Below, in pieces: positions 18,259 through 32,118 of a DNA stretch of 64,000 bases. Under the pieces are notes generated by a model, which had not been told where the DNA came from, searched no databases, and saw only the letters and a list, made by a program, of their open reading frames with translations. A program made the position numbers and the translations under genes. The first letter of the stretch is position 1; every line of letters begins with the position of its first letter. The stretch covers positions 124,001 to 188,000 of the forward strand of contig NZ_LLXV01000021.1 of NCBI RefSeq assembly GCF_001431665.1, written 5' to 3'. This DNA comes from Stenotrophomonas beteli. GTDB lineage: Bacteria > Pseudomonadota > Gammaproteobacteria > Xanthomonadales > Xanthomonadaceae.

Positions 18259-21089
18259 CAGAACCAGCTCCGCAGTTCGCCTGCGCCGGTGATGTTGCTC
18301 ACGCAGCGGCCGCAGAGTTCGGGGTGATCGGCGTTGCTGCCGACATCTGCACGGTGGTGCCAGCAGCGCACGCACTTGGCCTTGGTGGTCGGCTGGGCGC
18401 TGACGAACACCTCGTCGGTGGTCGCCGGGCGCACCTGCACGTCGCCACTGATGAACAGGAAGCGCAGCTCATCGGCCAGCGGCTGCCAGCGCGTGGCCTG
18501 CTCTTCACTGGCGGCGATGGTGATCTCCGCCTCCAGTGCAGCACCGATCGCGCCGTTGGCACGCATCGGTTCGAGCACCTTGGCCACCTGCTCGCGCACG
18601 GCCAGCAGCTGGTCGAAGTCGGCGGCGTTGAGCTGGGCATCGGCCGGCAGCGGCGCCAGGCCGTCGTACCAGGTGGTGAACAGCACGTGGCCGGCACGTT
18701 CGCCCGGCAGGTAGCCCCACAGCTCGTCGGCGGTGAAGGTCAGGATCGGCGCCACCCAGCGGGTGAACGCTTCGGCGATGTGGTACATCGCGCTCTGGGC
18801 CGAACGACGACCGTGCGAATCGGTCGGCATCGTGTACAGGCGGTCCTTGGTCACGTCCAGGTACAGCGAGCCCAGGTCCACGCTGCAGAAGTTCAGCAGC
18901 AGCTGCACGATCTCGGCCATGTTGTAGCCGTCGTAGGCCGCCTTGATCTTTTCCTGCAGCTCCCACGCGCGATGCACGATCCAGCGGTCCAGCGCGACCA
19001 TCTGCTCGAGCGGTTGCAGGTGCTGGGCCGGATCGAAACCGTCCAGGTTGCCCAGCAGGAAGCGTGCAGTGTTGCGCAGGCGACGGTAGGCGTCGGCATT
19101 GCGCTTGAGGATCTCCTGCGACAGCGACATCTCGTTGCTGTAGTCGGCCGAGGCGATCCACAGGCGCAGGATGTCCGCGCCCAGCTTGTTCATGATGTCC
19201 TGCGGCTCGATGCCGTTGCCCAGCGACTTGGACATCTTGCGGCCGTGCTCGTCCACGGTGAAGCCGTGGGTCAGGCACTGCTTGTACGGCGCACGCTTGT
19301 CGATCGCCACGCCGGTCAGCAGCGAGGACTGGAACCAGCCGCGGTGCTGGTCGGACCCTTCCAGGTACAGGTCGGCCGGCTTGCCGAAGCCACGCGCGGC
19401 GAGCACCCCCTCATGGGTCACGCCCGAGTCGAACCAGACGTCGAGGATGTCGGTGACCTTCTCGTAGTCGGCGGCTTCGGCGCCCAGCAGTTCGGCGGCA
19501 TCCAGCGAGTACCACACGTCGATGCCCTCGGCTTCGACGCGGTCGGCAACCTGCTGCATCAGCTCCACCGAGCGCGGGTGGATCTCGCCGGTCTGGCGAT
19601 GGGTGAACAGTGCGATCGGCACGCCCCAGGTGCGCTGGCGCGAGATGGTCCAGTCCGGGCGACCGTCGACCATGCTCTGGATGCGCGCCTTGCCCCAGGT
19701 CGGGAACCAGCCGACGGTGTCGATCGCGGCCAGCGCATCGCTGCGCAGGTTGGCCTTGTCCATCGAGATGAACCACTGCGGGGTGGCGCGGAACACCACC
19801 GGCGTCTTGTGGCGCCAGCAGTGCGGGTAGCTGTGGCGGATCGGGTGGAAGGCCAGCAGCGAACCGTTGTCGCGCAGCACGCCGACGATGGCGTCCTGCG
19901 CCTTCCACAGGTGCTGGCCGGCCAGCACCACGTCACCGGCCGGCGGGGTCGATTCCAGGTACACGCCACGGCCGTCGATCGGAGTGACCTGGCCAGCGTT
20001 GTATTTGTCCAGCAGGCCGTACTTCTGGCTGACCACGAAGTCTTCCTGGCCGTGGCCGGGCGCGGTATGCACCGCACCGGTACCGTCCTCGTCGGAGACG
20101 TGGTCGCCGTTGAGCAGCGGGATGTCGCGCTCCGGATAGAACGGATGCGCCAGCAGCTGGTTCTCCAGCGCCGCACCGGTGGTTTCACCGTGCAGCACCA
20201 CTTCGTCCACGCCGTAGCGCTGCAGCGCGCGCTCGGCCAGCGCGGCGGCCAGCACCAGCCAACGGCGCTTGCCGTTATGGGCCGGGCCTTCGGCCAGCAC
20301 GTAGTTGATCTCCGCGCCCAGCGACACCGCCAGCGAGGCCGGCAGCGTCCACGGGGTGGTGGTCCAGATCGGCACCGCCACTTCGACGTCGGCCGGCACG
20401 CTCACGCCGAACGCCTGGCCGATGGCCTGCGCGTCACGCGCGGCGTAGGCCACGTCGATCGCCGGCGATTCCTTTTCCTGGTACTCGATCTCGGCCTCGG
20501 CCAGCGCCGAGCCACAGTCGAAGCACCAGTACACCGGCTTGGCGCCACGCACCAGGTGGCCGTTGGCCACGACCTTGGCCAGCGCGCGGATCTCGTTGGC
20601 CTCGAAATCGAAGCTTAGGGTCTTGTACGGGTTGTCCCAGTCGCCGGTCACGCCCAGGCGCTTGAAGTCCACGCGCTGGATGTTGATCTGCTCTTCGGCG
20701 AACTCGCGGCACTTCTGCCGGAACTCGACCGCATCCAGCTTGGTGCCGACCTTGCCCCACTTCTTTTCCACCGCGATCTCGATCGGCAGGCCATGGCAGT
20801 CCCAGCCCGGCACGTAGGGCGCATCGAAGCCGGCCAGGTAGCGCGACTTGACGATGATGTCCTTCAGGATCTTGTTGACCGCGTGGCCCAGGTGGATACG
20901 GCCGTTGGCGTACGGCGGGCCGTCGTGCAGCACGAACAGCGGGCGGCCGGCGGCGTTGTCGCGCAGCTGCTGGTAGAGCCCCTGCGCTTCCCACTGCGCC
21001 AGAATGCCCGGCTCGCGCTTGGGCAGGTCGCCGCGCATCGGGAATTCGGTGGCTGGCAGGTTCAGGGTGGTCTTGTAGTCCTGGCTCAC
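18258..21089 (-). CDS. ileS: isoleucyl-tRNA synthetase
   Basis: Charges tRNA-Ile with isoleucine in the cytoplasm. The 943-residue length is usual for the bacterial form. The HIGH-type motif is HLGH at residues 66-69 ([12 protein letters not shown]). The KMSKS loop is near residue 617 ([12 protein letters not shown]), and the editing domain lies between them. A C-terminal zinc finger is made of [12 protein letters not shown] and CGRCVSN. The start overlaps the ribF stop (ATGA) and the stop overlaps lspA, so the three genes are translationally coupled. Confidence 0.99.
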   Translation of the reverse strand: MSQDYKTTLNLPATEFPMRGDLPKREPGILAQWEAQGLYQQLRDNAAGRPLFVLHDGPPYANGRIHLGHAVNKILKDIIVKSRYLAGFDAPYVPGWDCHGLPIEIAVEKKWGKVGTKLDAVEFRQKCREFAEEQINIQRVDFKRLGVTGDWDNPYKTLSFDFEANEIRALAKVVANGHLVRGAKPVYWCFDCGSALAEAEIEYQEKESPAIDVAYAARDAQAIGQAFGVSVPADVEVAVPIWTTTPWTLPASLAVSLGAEINYVLAEGPAHNGKRRWLVLAAALAERALQRYGVDEVVLHGETTGAALENQLLAHPFYPERDIPLLNGDHVSDEDGTGAVHTAPGHGQEDFVVSQKYGLLDKYNAGQVTPIDGRGVYLESTPPAGDVVLAGQHLWKAQDAIVGVLRDNGSLLAFHPIRHSYPHCWRHKTPVVFRATPQWFISMDKANLRSDALAAIDTVGWFPTWGKARIQSMVDGRPDWTISRQRTWGVPIALFTHRQTGEIHPRSVELMQQVADRVEAEGIDVWYSLDAAELLGAEAADYEKVTDILDVWFDSGVTHEGVLAARGFGKPADLYLEGSDQHRGWFQSSLLTGVAIDKRAPYKQCLTHGFTVDEHGRKMSKSLGNGIEPQDIMNKLGADILRLWIASADYSNEMSLSQEILKRNADAYRRLRNTARFLLGNLDGFDPAQHLQPLEQMVALDRWIVHRAWELQEKIKAAYDGYNMAEIVQLLLNFCSVDLGSLYLDVTKDRLYTMPTDSHGRRSAQSAMYHIAEAFTRWVAPILTFTADELWGYLPGERAGHVLFTTWYDGLAPLPADAQLNAADFDQLLAVREQVAKVLEPMRANGAIGAALEAEITIAASEEQATRWQPLADELRFLFISGDVQVRPATTDEVFVSAQPTTKAKCVRCWHHRADVGSNADHPELCGRCVSNITGAGELRSWF

Positions 21090-22033
21090 GCAGTGGCTCG
21101 CAATCTATGTTCGGAAAGGAGGGCGCGCGCCTGTTCGGCGTCGCGGTGCATCTGGTCGGTCAGCGCCGCCAGATCATTGAATTTCTCTTCGTCGCGCAGC
21201 TTGGCGACGAACTCCACGTCGATGTGGCGACCGTACAGGTCACCCTGGAAATCGAACAGGTGCGCTTCCAGCAGCGGTTCCACGCCCTCAACCGTCGGCC
21301 GCGTGCCGAAGCTGGAGACCGACGGCCAGGGCTGGTCGAACACACCGTGCACCCAGGTCGCGTAGATGCCCGACAGCGCCGGCGTCTTCGGGAAACGCAG
21401 ATTGGCGGTGGGGAAGCCCAGCGTACGGCCGAGCTGGCGTCCGCGCACCACCCGCCCGCTGATCGCGTAGGGGCGGCCGAGCAGGTCGTTGGCGCGGGCG
21501 AAGTCGCCCTCCTGCAGCAGCTGGCGGATGCGGGTACTGGAGATGCGCTCGCCATGCAGGTCGACCGCTTCGATCTCACCGGCGCTGAAGCCCAGCTCGG
21601 CGCCCATCTTCTGCAGCAGGGCCAGATCGCCACGGCGGCGGTTGCCGAAGCAGAACTCCGGCCCGATCCAGACTTCGCGGGCGCCCAGCCGGTGCACCAG
21701 CAACTGGCGCACGAAGGTCTCGGCCGGCATTGCCGCCATCGCCGCGTCGAAACGCAGCAGGCCGATCGCATCGACGCCGAGCTCGCGCAGGATCTCGACC
21801 TTGCTGCGCGCCAGGGTCAGCCGCGGCGGCGGCGTGCCCTGGGCAAAGAATTCACGCGGCAGCGGCTCGAAGGCCACCGCCACTGCGGCCACGCCCAAGG
21901 CGCGCGCGCGGGCGACCGCGTGGCGGACCAGCGCACGATGGCCCAGATGGAGGCCGTCGAATGCACCGATACAGACCACGCTTCCGTTGGGGAACAGCTC
22001 CCCGCCCTCGACGCTTCTGAACAGCCTGCTCAT
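21086..22033 (-). CDS. ribF: bifunctional riboflavin kinase / FAD synthetase
   Basis: Makes FMN from riboflavin and then FAD. I start at the ATG at 22033 ([11 protein letters not shown]), which gives 315 residues, near the family norm; the frame runs on to 22099 without need. The N-terminal nucleotidyltransferase has [14 protein letters not shown] and the SSTRIRQLL segment. The C-terminal kinase has [24 protein letters not shown] and the DFQGDLYG stretch. It follows murJ by 75 bases and overlaps ileS (ATGA). Confidence 0.97.
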   Translation of the reverse strand: MSRLFRSVEGGELFPNGSVVCIGAFDGLHLGHRALVRHAVARARALGVAAVAVAFEPLPREFFAQGTPPPRLTLARSKVEILRELGVDAIGLLRFDAAMAAMPAETFVRQLLVHRLGAREVWIGPEFCFGNRRRGDLALLQKMGAELGFSAGEIEAVDLHGERISSTRIRQLLQEGDFARANDLLGRPYAISGRVVRGRQLGRTLGFPTANLRFPKTPALSGIYATWVHGVFDQPWPSVSSFGTRPTVEGVEPLLEAHLFDFQGDLYGRHIDVEFVAKLRDEEKFNDLAALTDQMHRDAEQARALLSEHRLRATA

Positions 22034-22108
22034 CAACTCTCGTTCCGGCCCGACCGGGGCCGCCGCTTCAATGGTGTAACCCTGAAGTATAGCCGCCACA
22101 AGCGGCGA

Positions 22109-23728
22109 TCAATGCCCGCGCAGGTCGCGCGGACGGAAGCCCATCGCCAGCATGGCCACCGCATAGGTGGCACCGCCGCCGCCGACCAGCAGCATCAGGC
22201 CACCGATACGGTGCCATTTGTCCATGCCGGTGAAGTCGGGAACCCAGTGCAGCAGGGCCAGCAGCACGCCGACCATGGCCACGCAGGCCACCCCCAGCCG
22301 CACCAGATAGCCACCCCAGCCCGGGCGGCGCTGGTAGACATCGGTCTTGCCCAGCCAGTACCAGAGCAGGCCCAGGTTCAGGTAACTGGACAGCGCGCTG
22401 GCGATGCCCAGCGCCAGATGCAGGCCGGGCTGCTTGCCGATCGCCGCCATCACGCCCTGCGCCTTCAGTTCGTCCGGCACCATCACCTGGTACAGCACCG
22501 CCAGCAGGGCGAAGTTGAACACCATGTTGGCCACCAGCGCGGCGACACCGGCGCGCACCGGGGTCTTGGTGTCCTGGCGGGCGTAGAACGCTGGCAGCAC
22601 CACCTTCAGCAGGGCGAACGCCGGCAGGCCGAAGCTCAGGCCGTACACCGACAGCGCAGTCATGCGGGTGTCGAAGGCAGTGAACTGGCGATACTGGAAC
22701 AAGGTGGCAATCAGTGGCTCGGCCAGCAGCACCAGGCCCAGCATGGCCGGCACCGAGATCAGCAGGGTCATGCGCAGGCCCCAGTCCAGCGAGCGCGAGA
22801 AGCCCTCGCGGTCGGTACTGACGTGGTGACGGGCCAGCGCCGGCAGGATCACCGTGCCCAGGGCCACGCCGAACACGCCCAGCGGCAGCTCCAGGAAGCG
22901 GTCAGCCAGCGACAGCCAGGACTGCGAGCCGTCGGTCAGCTTGGCGGCGATGAGGGTATCGAGCAGCAGGTTGATCTGCGCCACCGACGAACCGAACAGC
23001 GTCGGCACCATCAGGGTCAACACCTTGCGTACGCCCGGATGGTTCCAGCCCCAGCGCGGCAGGGTCAGCAGGTTGATGCCCTTCAGCGAGGGCAGCTGGA
23101 ACAGCAGCTGCAGGATGCCGGCGGCCAGCACCGCCCAGCCCAGCGCCAGGATCTGCTTTTCCGGCGTGCCACCCAGCCGCGGCGCCAGCCACAGCGCGCC
23201 GGCGATCATGCACAGGTTGAGGATGACCGGGGTCAGCGCCGGCATCGCAAAGCGCTGGAAACTGTTCAGCGCGCCACCAGCCAGCGCGGTGAGCGAGACG
23301 AACAGCAGGAACGGGAAGGTCAGCCGGAACAGGTCAACCAGCAGGGTCTGCTTGACCGGATCGGTATCAGCGCCACTTGAGAACACCACCGCCAACTGCG
23401 GCGCGAAGATCAGCGCCAGCGCGGTCACCAGCATCAGCACCCCGCCCAGGGTGCCGGCGGTGCGGGCCATCAGTTCGCGCAGTTCGGCGTGGCTGCGGGT
23501 TTCCTTCACTTCCGTGAACACCGGCACGAAAGCGGTGGAGAACGAGCCCTCGGCAAACAGCCTGCGCAGGAAATTGGGTATCCTGAAGGCAACCCAGAAT
23601 GCATCGGTAACCGCATTCGTGCCGAACGTGGTGGTGATCACCTGATCCCGGACAAGTCCGAGCACCCGCGAGACCATGGTCATGCTGCTGAACGACAGCA
23701 GGCCCCGCAACATCTTCGGTGAACTCAC
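22109..23728 (-). CDS. murJ: lipid II flippase
   Basis: A 539-residue polytopic protein of the MviN/MurJ family, which moves lipid II across the inner membrane for peptidoglycan synthesis. The N-terminus (SFSSMTMVSRVLGLVRDQV) and the following NAVTDAFWVAFRIPNFLRR are the most conserved stretch of the family. About fourteen helices follow. The SRVLG and DAFWVAFRIPN residues include the cavity charges known to matter in E. coli. It heads the minus-strand operon and is divergent from rpsT, a pairing common in gammaproteobacteria. Confidence 0.97.
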   Translation of the reverse strand: MSSPKMLRGLLSFSSMTMVSRVLGLVRDQVITTTFGTNAVTDAFWVAFRIPNFLRRLFAEGSFSTAFVPVFTEVKETRSHAELRELMARTAGTLGGVLMLVTALALIFAPQLAVVFSSGADTDPVKQTLLVDLFRLTFPFLLFVSLTALAGGALNSFQRFAMPALTPVILNLCMIAGALWLAPRLGGTPEKQILALGWAVLAAGILQLLFQLPSLKGINLLTLPRWGWNHPGVRKVLTLMVPTLFGSSVAQINLLLDTLIAAKLTDGSQSWLSLADRFLELPLGVFGVALGTVILPALARHHVSTDREGFSRSLDWGLRMTLLISVPAMLGLVLLAEPLIATLFQYRQFTAFDTRMTALSVYGLSFGLPAFALLKVVLPAFYARQDTKTPVRAGVAALVANMVFNFALLAVLYQVMVPDELKAQGVMAAIGKQPGLHLALGIASALSSYLNLGLLWYWLGKTDVYQRRPGWGGYLVRLGVACVAMVGVLLALLHWVPDFTGMDKWHRIGGLMLLVGGGGATYAVAMLAMGFRPRDLRGH

Positions 23729-23752
23729 TCAGCGTCCCTCTTGACAATCGAC

Positions 23753-23781
23753 TTGACGTGCATTTCTCGGGCCATCATACT
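23753..23781 (+). promoter_or_regulatory. sigma-70 promoter of rpsT
   Basis: TTGACG (23753-23758), a 17-base spacer and CATACT (23776-23781) make a good sigma-70 promoter 50 bases before the rpsT start. A second TTGACA lies at 23741-23746 and could serve an overlapping promoter. Confidence 0.7.
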
Positions 23782-23830
23782 AGCTAGCTTGCTGTTCCCA
23801 TAACACCGATTTTTTCAGGAAACCACCACC

Positions 23831-24100
23831 GTGGCCAATATCAAGTCCGCCAAGAAGCGCGCCAAGCAGACCGTCGTGCGCAACGCGCGCAACGTGGCTC
23901 AGCGCTCGATGCTGCGCACCGCTGTCAAGAAAGTGATCAAGGCGCTGGACGCCAACGATGCCGCCGGCGCAGAAGCCGCCTTCGCCGTTGCCCAGCCGAT
24001 CCTGGATCGCTTCAGCGCGCGTGGCCTGATCCACAAGAACAAGGCTGCTCGCCACAAGAGCCGCCTGAACGACCGCATCAAGGCCCTCAAGGCCGCCTGA
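23831..24100 (+). CDS. rpsT: 30S ribosomal protein S20
   Basis: An 89-residue basic protein beginning [12 protein letters not shown] after the initiator, the typical S20 N-terminus, and ending in [12 protein letters not shown]. It binds 16S rRNA and helps early assembly of the small subunit. The start codon is GTG; in E. coli rpsT also uses a rare start (UUG) tied to feedback control of its translation, so the same may hold here. It is monocistronic, with its own promoter and terminator. Confidence 0.98.
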   Translation: MANIKSAKKRAKQTVVRNARNVAQRSMLRTAVKKVIKALDANDAAGAEAAFAVAQPILDRFSARGLIHKNKAARHKSRLNDRIKALKAA

Positions 24101-24142
24101 TCCGGCGTTGCCGCCCTGCCCTCCGGGGCTTGGCAGCAGACA

Positions 24143-24170
24143 AGAACCCGGCCCCGGCCGGGTTTTTTGT
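24143..24170 (+). terminator. rho-independent terminator of rpsT
   Basis: AACCCGGCC and GGCCGGGTT arms with a two-base loop are followed by a run of six T, about 45 bases after the rpsT stop. Confidence 0.88.
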
Positions 24171-24183
24171 TGCCTGCACGCCC

Positions 24184-24224
24184 GGGGTCAGATCCCTTTT
24201 CCAGCGGAAAAGGGATCTGACCCC
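24184..24224. repeat. palindromic repeat, family A
   Basis: GGGGTCAGATCCCTTTTCC, a three-base loop (AGC) and the exact reverse complement form a 19-bp hairpin. It lies between the rpsT and obgE terminators in a convergent gap. Confidence 0.9.
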
Positions 24225-24230
24225 AACAAC

Positions 24231-24257
24231 AAAAAACCCGGCCGAAGCCGGGTTTTT
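24231..24257. terminator. bidirectional terminator, mainly for obgE
   Basis: ACCCGGC and GCCGGGT arms around CGAA are flanked by A6 on one side and T5 on the other, so it can work on both strands. It lies about 30 bases after the obgE stop on the minus strand. Confidence 0.85.
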
Positions 24258-24285
24258 GCCAACGCCAGTCGACTAACAGTCGACT

Positions 24286-25437
<1,152 letters not shown>

Positions 25438-25442
25438 CTAAC

Positions 25443-25468
25443 GAAAAGCCCCGCCGAAGCGGGGCTCT
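25443..25468 (-). terminator. terminator between rpmA and obgE
   Basis: On the minus strand AGCCCCGC, TTCG and GCGGGGCT are followed by TTTT. It would end or weaken transcription after rpmA, so obgE may depend on read-through or a promoter in the 193-base gap. Confidence 0.75.
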
Positions 25469-25531
25469 CCATGCAGCGTGCTCTTCATCCAGCACGGCCA
25501 TGCCGCGGCACGGGTGCCGGCGATGCCTGGA

Positions 25532-25795
25532 TCAGGCGTCGGCCGAGACGATGCTGACGGTGCGGCGCTTCTTGGCGCCCTTGACCGAGAACTCCACCTT
25601 GCCGTCCACGAGGGCGAACAGGGTGTGGTCACGGCCCAGGCCAACGCCGGAACCCGGGTGGAACTGGGTGCCGCGCTGACGCACGATGATGTTGCCGGCT
25701 TCGATGGCCTGGCCGCCGAAGATCTTGACGCCCAGGTACTTCGGGTTGGAGTCGCGACCGTTGCGCGAGGAGCCTACGCCCTTTTTATGTGCCAT
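25532..25795 (-). CDS. rpmA: 50S ribosomal protein L27
   Basis: An 87-residue basic protein beginning [15 protein letters not shown] after the initiator, with [22 protein letters not shown], the L27 signature. L27 reaches toward the peptidyl-transferase centre. It lies 18 bases after rplU and is followed by a terminator. Confidence 0.99.
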   Translation of the reverse strand: MAHKKGVGSSRNGRDSNPKYLGVKIFGGQAIEAGNIIVRQRGTQFHPGSGVGLGRDHTLFALVDGKVEFSVKGAKKRRTVSIVSADA

Positions 25796-25813
25796 GACTG
25801 CTTCTCCTGATAC

Positions 25814-26122
25814 TTAGCCGGCGATGCCGGTGATCTCGATTTCGGTGTAGTACTGACGGTGACCCTGACGCTTCATGTGGTGCTTGCGGCGACGGAACTT
25901 GATGATCCGGACCTTGTCAGCACGACCCTGGGACAGGACCTTGGCGGTGACGGCAGCGCCCTTCAGCGCATCGCCCAGCTTCACGCCGTCGCTGTCACCC
26001 AGCATCAGGATGTTGTCAAACTTGATCTCGCTGCCGACTTCGACTTCGAGCTTTTCAATGCGGAGCTTTTCGCCCTGCGCCACGCGGTATTGCTTACCGC
26101 CGGTGACCAGTACTGCGTACAT
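25814..26122 (-). CDS. rplU: 50S ribosomal protein L21
   Basis: A 102-residue protein starting at the ATG at 26122 ([14 protein letters not shown]). The frame runs on to 26167, but [13 protein letters not shown] is the fixed L21 N-terminus. The C-terminal [14 protein letters not shown] is the family signature. It heads the L21-L27-Obg set. Confidence 0.99.
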   Translation of the reverse strand: MYAVLVTGGKQYRVAQGEKLRIEKLEVEVGSEIKFDNILMLGDSDGVKLGDALKGAAVTAKVLSQGRADKVRIIKFRRRKHHMKRQGHRQYYTEIEITGIAG

Positions 26123-26438
26123 GACCAGGCCTTCCTCTGTAGTTATTGTGGTCTGAGCTGCCGCCATCGAGGGCGGACAGGAGCGGGATTGTACGCAGAT
26201 CAGCGGGCGCAGGTCAAGTCAACCCCTGAACGGCCCGGGGGCCCGGCCGGAACGGGGTCAGATCCCTTTTCACGTTGTGAAAAGGGATCTGACCCCTGCC
26301 TGTCGGCCTGTCTCACAAAGTGAGACACCGGGCTGGCATTGTCGCCCATTGCCCCCATCTGGTCACCTCGGTAGGCTGACCGATTGCCGTTCCCCGCTGG
26401 CCCGGCACCCAGCCAACGCCCCCACAACCGGATCCCCC
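26123..26438. other. divergent intergenic region between rplU and uvrA
   Basis: About 315 bases without a gene. It holds a family A palindrome (26254-26296) and a short hairpin GTCTCAC-AAA-GTGAGAC (26314-26330). Promoters for rplU (minus) and uvrA (plus) must lie here. No clear LexA-type CTG-N10-CAG site was recognised before uvrA by eye. Confidence 0.5.
26254..26296. repeat. palindromic repeat, family A
   Basis: GGGGTCAGATCCCTTTTCAC, loop GTT and the exact reverse complement. Same outer arms as the copy at 24184, but the innermost pairs differ (CAC/GTG in place of CC/GG) and stay paired. Confidence 0.9.
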
Positions 26439-29434
<2,996 letters not shown>

Positions 29435-29438
<4 letters not shown>

Positions 29439-29845
29439 TGAGCAGCGAACACAAGATCCTGGCCCGCATCCCGATCAGCGTGCGCTGGCGTGACATGGAC
29501 AGCATGGGCCACGTCAACAACGCCAAGTACATTTCCTACCTGGAGGAAGCGCGCGTGCGCTGGATGCTGGGCGTGGACGGCGTATCGATGACCGACCGCA
29601 TCGCACCGGTGGTGGCCGCGACCAACGTCAACTACCGGCTGCCGATCATATGGCCCAACGACATCCTGGTCGAACTGTTCGTCGAACGCCTGGGCAACAG
29701 CAGCGTGACCATCGGCCACCGCATCGTCGACCAGCAGGACGATTCGAAGCTGTATTCGGACGGCAACGTGGTGGTGGTCTGGATGGATACCCAGACCGGC
29801 AAGAGCGCACCGCTGCCTGAGGCGATCCGCAGCGCTTCCACCTGA
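29435..29845 (+). CDS. acyl-CoA thioesterase, hot-dog fold (4HBT type)
   Basis: A 136-residue protein with [20 protein letters not shown], the 4-hydroxybenzoyl-CoA thioesterase-type motif with its catalytic Asp and the HVNN turn. It would hydrolyse acyl-CoA thioesters in the cytoplasm; the acyl group is unknown. Its ATG overlaps the uvrA stop (ATGATG), and a second ATG three bases on is equally possible. The link with uvrA is probably transcriptional only. Confidence 0.88.
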
Positions 29846-29847
29846 AG

Positions 29848-29913
29848 GTAGTGCCGGCCGCTGGCCGGCAACCGCCAGACGCCTCGCGCATGCCGGCCAG
29901 CGGCCGGCACTAC
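29848..29913. repeat. SMAG-type REP pair (inverted dimer)
   Basis: GTAGTGCCGGCCGCTGGCC at 29848 and its inverted partner ending at 29913 are separated by 20 bases. Each monomer is itself a GCCGGCC/GGCCGGC hairpin headed by GTAG. Confidence 0.9.
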
Positions 29914-29935
29914 CGATCCCATTCAAAGGACTGAG

Positions 29936-30661
29936 ATGATCCACCAGACCGAACTGCGCGACCTGCTGCCCGGCATGGTCCCCTTCCCCGCCGACGTCTT
30001 TCCCGCCGACCAGGCCTGGCTCGGCCAGCACCTGCTGCCGCTGCTGAAGATCGACCTGGGCGTGCTGCGCCCGGAACTGGCTGGCCAGGTGGCGACGATG
30101 TTGTGCCCGATCGAGCCGTACGACGGCTGCATCGGCGAGACCACCGAAGAACACCACAACGAGTTCACCGGCACCAACTGGATCGCCTTCGAACTGACCG
30201 CCGGCAACCAGATGCGCTTCCTCGGCAACGAGGGCTATTTCATCGGCGATGCAGTACAGGACAAGGACGCACAGGAACACATCGCGCAGATGCGCGAGAG
30301 CTACGCCAAGGCCCGCGACTATCATGCCGCGCACGGCCGTCTGGCCTGCTACTCGGGCTACGGCGAAAGTGAGCCCAGCGAGCGTGACTACCTGGATACG
30401 CTGGGCGGCCCGATCGGTTTCGGCAACTGGACCGAGACCGCAGCGATTCCCGCGGCGTTCGAACTGGACTTCACCGACGCTGCCGATGACCCCAACGCTG
30501 CGGACGATGCCGAAAGGGTGATCATCACCCGCGACGGCAACACGTTCTTCGCCGTAGCCGAAGTGGCCGGCTACAACTGGTGCGCCACCGGCGCCGATGC
30601 CATCGTGATGTTGTACGAGCCGGTGAGCCGTACGGTACTGTTCTCGTACGACTGGTCGTAA
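29936..30661 (+). CDS. hypothetical cytoplasmic protein
   Basis: A 241-residue acidic protein without a signal peptide or membrane segments; AAAGGA lies before the ATG. The sequence is rich in Asp and Glu, with an Asp/Ala-rich stretch near residue 185 (DAADDPNAADDAE). The middle has LACYSGYGESEPSERDYLD and the end YNWCATGADAIVMLYEP. I do not recognise a family. It lies between two SMAG repeat pairs and so is probably transcribed alone. Confidence 0.65.
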   Translation: MIHQTELRDLLPGMVPFPADVFPADQAWLGQHLLPLLKIDLGVLRPELAGQVATMLCPIEPYDGCIGETTEEHHNEFTGTNWIAFELTAGNQMRFLGNEGYFIGDAVQDKDAQEHIAQMRESYAKARDYHAAHGRLACYSGYGESEPSERDYLDTLGGPIGFGNWTETAAIPAAFELDFTDAADDPNAADDAERVIITRDGNTFFAVAEVAGYNWCATGADAIVMLYEPVSRTVLFSYDWS

Positions 30662-30670
30662 GCCGCTTTG

Positions 30671-30726
30671 CTAGTGCCGGCCGCTGGCCGGCATTTCCTG
30701 TGCTGCCGGCCAGCGGCCGGCACTAC
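30671..30726. repeat. SMAG-type REP pair (inverted dimer)
   Basis: CTAGTGCCGGCCGCTGGCC at 30671 and the inverted copy ending CACTAC at 30726 are separated by about ten bases. The left head reads CTAG in place of GTAG. Confidence 0.88.
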
Positions 30727-30733
30727 CATCCCA

Positions 30734-31180
30734 CTACGGCGCGGCCTTGCGCACGGCCAGCGTCGCGCTGGCTTCACCACCGCCTTCCAGCTGCAGCCGC
30801 AGCGGCAGCGCCTGGCCTTCCTTCAACGCCGCCTTGCCCTGCATCAGCATCAGGTGCAGGCCACCGGGCTTGAGCTCGGCACGCGCGCCCGGTGCCAGCG
30901 GCAGGCGCTCGATCGCACGCATCCGGCTGACCCCATCGACGATCGTGGTTTCGTGCAGCGACACATCGCCAAATACCGCGCTGCTTGCGCCGGTAATCAC
31001 TACCGCCCGGCCGCAGCCGTTGTGGATGACGCCGTAGCCGGCGGTCATCGGCATCGCCGGGTTCGGCGGCAGCCGCGCCCAGCCCTGCTCCACCGTGACG
31101 CAGGCCGGTTCGGCAGCCGAGGCCGATGCTGCGGCCGCACACAGAACCGACAGTACGCCAACGAATGGTTTGGTTATCAT
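30734..31180 (-). CDS. periplasmic copper chaperone, PCu(A)C family
   Basis: A 148-residue exported protein (signal peptide to about residue 22). The copper motif H-x10-M-x21-H-x-M is met exactly: His76, Met87, His109 and Met111. Such proteins bind Cu(I) in the periplasm and help deliver it to cytochrome oxidase. The ATG at 31180 has GAAGGA upstream. It is divergent from the enoyl-CoA hydratase gene with only 34 bases between start codons, so the promoters must overlap the coding ends. Confidence 0.92.
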   Translation of the reverse strand: MITKPFVGVLSVLCAAAASASAAEPACVTVEQGWARLPPNPAMPMTAGYGVIHNGCGRAVVITGASSAVFGDVSLHETTIVDGVSRMRAIERLPLAPGARAELKPGGLHLMLMQGKAALKEGQALPLRLQLEGGGEASATLAVRKAAP

Positions 31181-31214
31181 CGCCCAGGTTCCTTCTTCGC
31201 AACGAGACCGCAGC

Positions 31215-31991
31215 ATGACGACGCTCATCGAGGTGATCAACCATGGCCCCATCCGCGAACTGCGCCTGGCGCGGCCGCCGGTCAATGCACTGGACACCGA
31301 CCTGTGCCGGCAGTTGATCCATGCCATCGAGCTGGCCATGGCCGAAGACGCGCACGGCATCGTGCTGTCGGGCAGCGAGCGCGTCTTCACCGGCGGCATG
31401 GACGTGCCGCACCTGCTCTCGCATGGCGACGACAAGCAGAAGTTGCTGGACACCTGGAACGCCTTCTTTGGCGCCGTGCGCACGCTCGCCGAGAGCCGCA
31501 TCCCGGTGGTCGCGGCGATCACCGGCCATGCCCCGGCGGGCGGCTGCGTGCTGGCCCTGTGTTGCGACTACCGGGTGATGGCCCGCAGCGCCGATCCTTC
31601 GCGCCCGTATGCCATCGGCCTGAACGAAGTACAGGTGGGCCTGATCGCGCCGGAAGGCATCCAGCGCCTGCTGCGCCGTGCCGTGGGCGTGCACCGTGCA
31701 GGCGTCCTGCTCACCACCGGCTCGCTGGTGCCGGCCGAACAGGCGCTGCAGATCGGCCTGGTCGATGAACTGGCCGAGGGTGACCTGGTGGTGGCGCGCG
31801 CCGTGGCCTGGCTGCAGAACCTGCTCAAGCAGCCTCGGCAGCCGATGCTGCTGACCCGCGCCATCGCTCGCGCGGACCTGCACGAAGCCCTGCACCCGGA
31901 CCTGATCCAGCTCGACCGCTTTGTCGAGGCCTGGTTCGCCCCGGATGCGCAGAACGCCCTGCAGGCCTTGGTCGCCCGGCTGGGCAAGTAG
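31215..31991 (+). CDS. enoyl-CoA hydratase/isomerase family protein
   Basis: A 258-residue crotonase-fold protein. LARPPVNALDTDLCRQL opens the domain. FTGGMDVPHL (about residues 58-67) and GHAPAGGCVLALCCDYRVM (about 100-118) form the oxyanion-hole loops. Where many hydratases have the catalytic Glu pair, this protein reads APAGG and NEVQVGLIAPEG, so the exact reaction (hydratase, isomerase or other) is unsure. A single-gene unit ahead of a SMAG-like element. Confidence 0.88.
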   Translation: MTTLIEVINHGPIRELRLARPPVNALDTDLCRQLIHAIELAMAEDAHGIVLSGSERVFTGGMDVPHLLSHGDDKQKLLDTWNAFFGAVRTLAESRIPVVAAITGHAPAGGCVLALCCDYRVMARSADPSRPYAIGLNEVQVGLIAPEGIQRLLRRAVGVHRAGVLLTTGSLVPAEQALQIGLVDELAEGDLVVARAVAWLQNLLKQPRQPMLLTRAIARADLHEALHPDLIQLDRFVEAWFAPDAQNALQALVARLGK

Positions 31992-31993
31992 GC

Positions 31994-32022
31994 GGTCGTG
32001 CTGGCCGCTGGCCGGCACGACC
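31994..32022. repeat. SMAG-like REP hairpin
   Basis: GGTCGTGCTGGCCGCTGGCCGGCACGACC is a single hairpin with the GCTGGCCGGCA end of the SMAG family and a diverged head. Confidence 0.75.
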
Positions 32023-32046
32023 GAAGATGGGGCAGCGCGTGGCATC

Positions 32047-32087
32047 GGGGTCAGATCCCTTTCGCCAGGCGAAAGGGATCTGACCCC
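32047..32087. repeat. palindromic repeat, family A
   Basis: GGGGTCAGATCCCTTTCGCC, one-base loop and the exact reverse complement. The inner arm (TTCGCC/GGCGAA) differs from the other copies yet pairs fully. Confidence 0.9.
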
Positions 32088-32092
32088 TGACC

Positions 32093-32098
32093 GGTATA
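32093..32098 (+). promoter_or_regulatory. putative -10 box of the TesB gene
   Basis: A perfect TATAAT lies 20 bases before the start codon. A -35 box 17 bases upstream would fall inside the right arm of the family A palindrome (near 32070-32075) and is poor (AAAGGG-like). No other promoter was recognised. Confidence 0.45.
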
Positions 32099-32118
32099 AT
32101 CAGGCCTTCTTCATTGCT

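Noticed and set aside
18324-20618. A 764-codon open frame on the plus strand opposite ileS
   Set aside because: It mirrors a certain gene in a high-GC genome, where the third-position bias opens long antisense frames. No domain or ribosome site was seen.
26123-26438. LexA (SOS) box upstream of uvrA
   Set aside because: uvrA is often SOS-controlled, but I could not find a convincing CTG-N10-CAG type site by eye.
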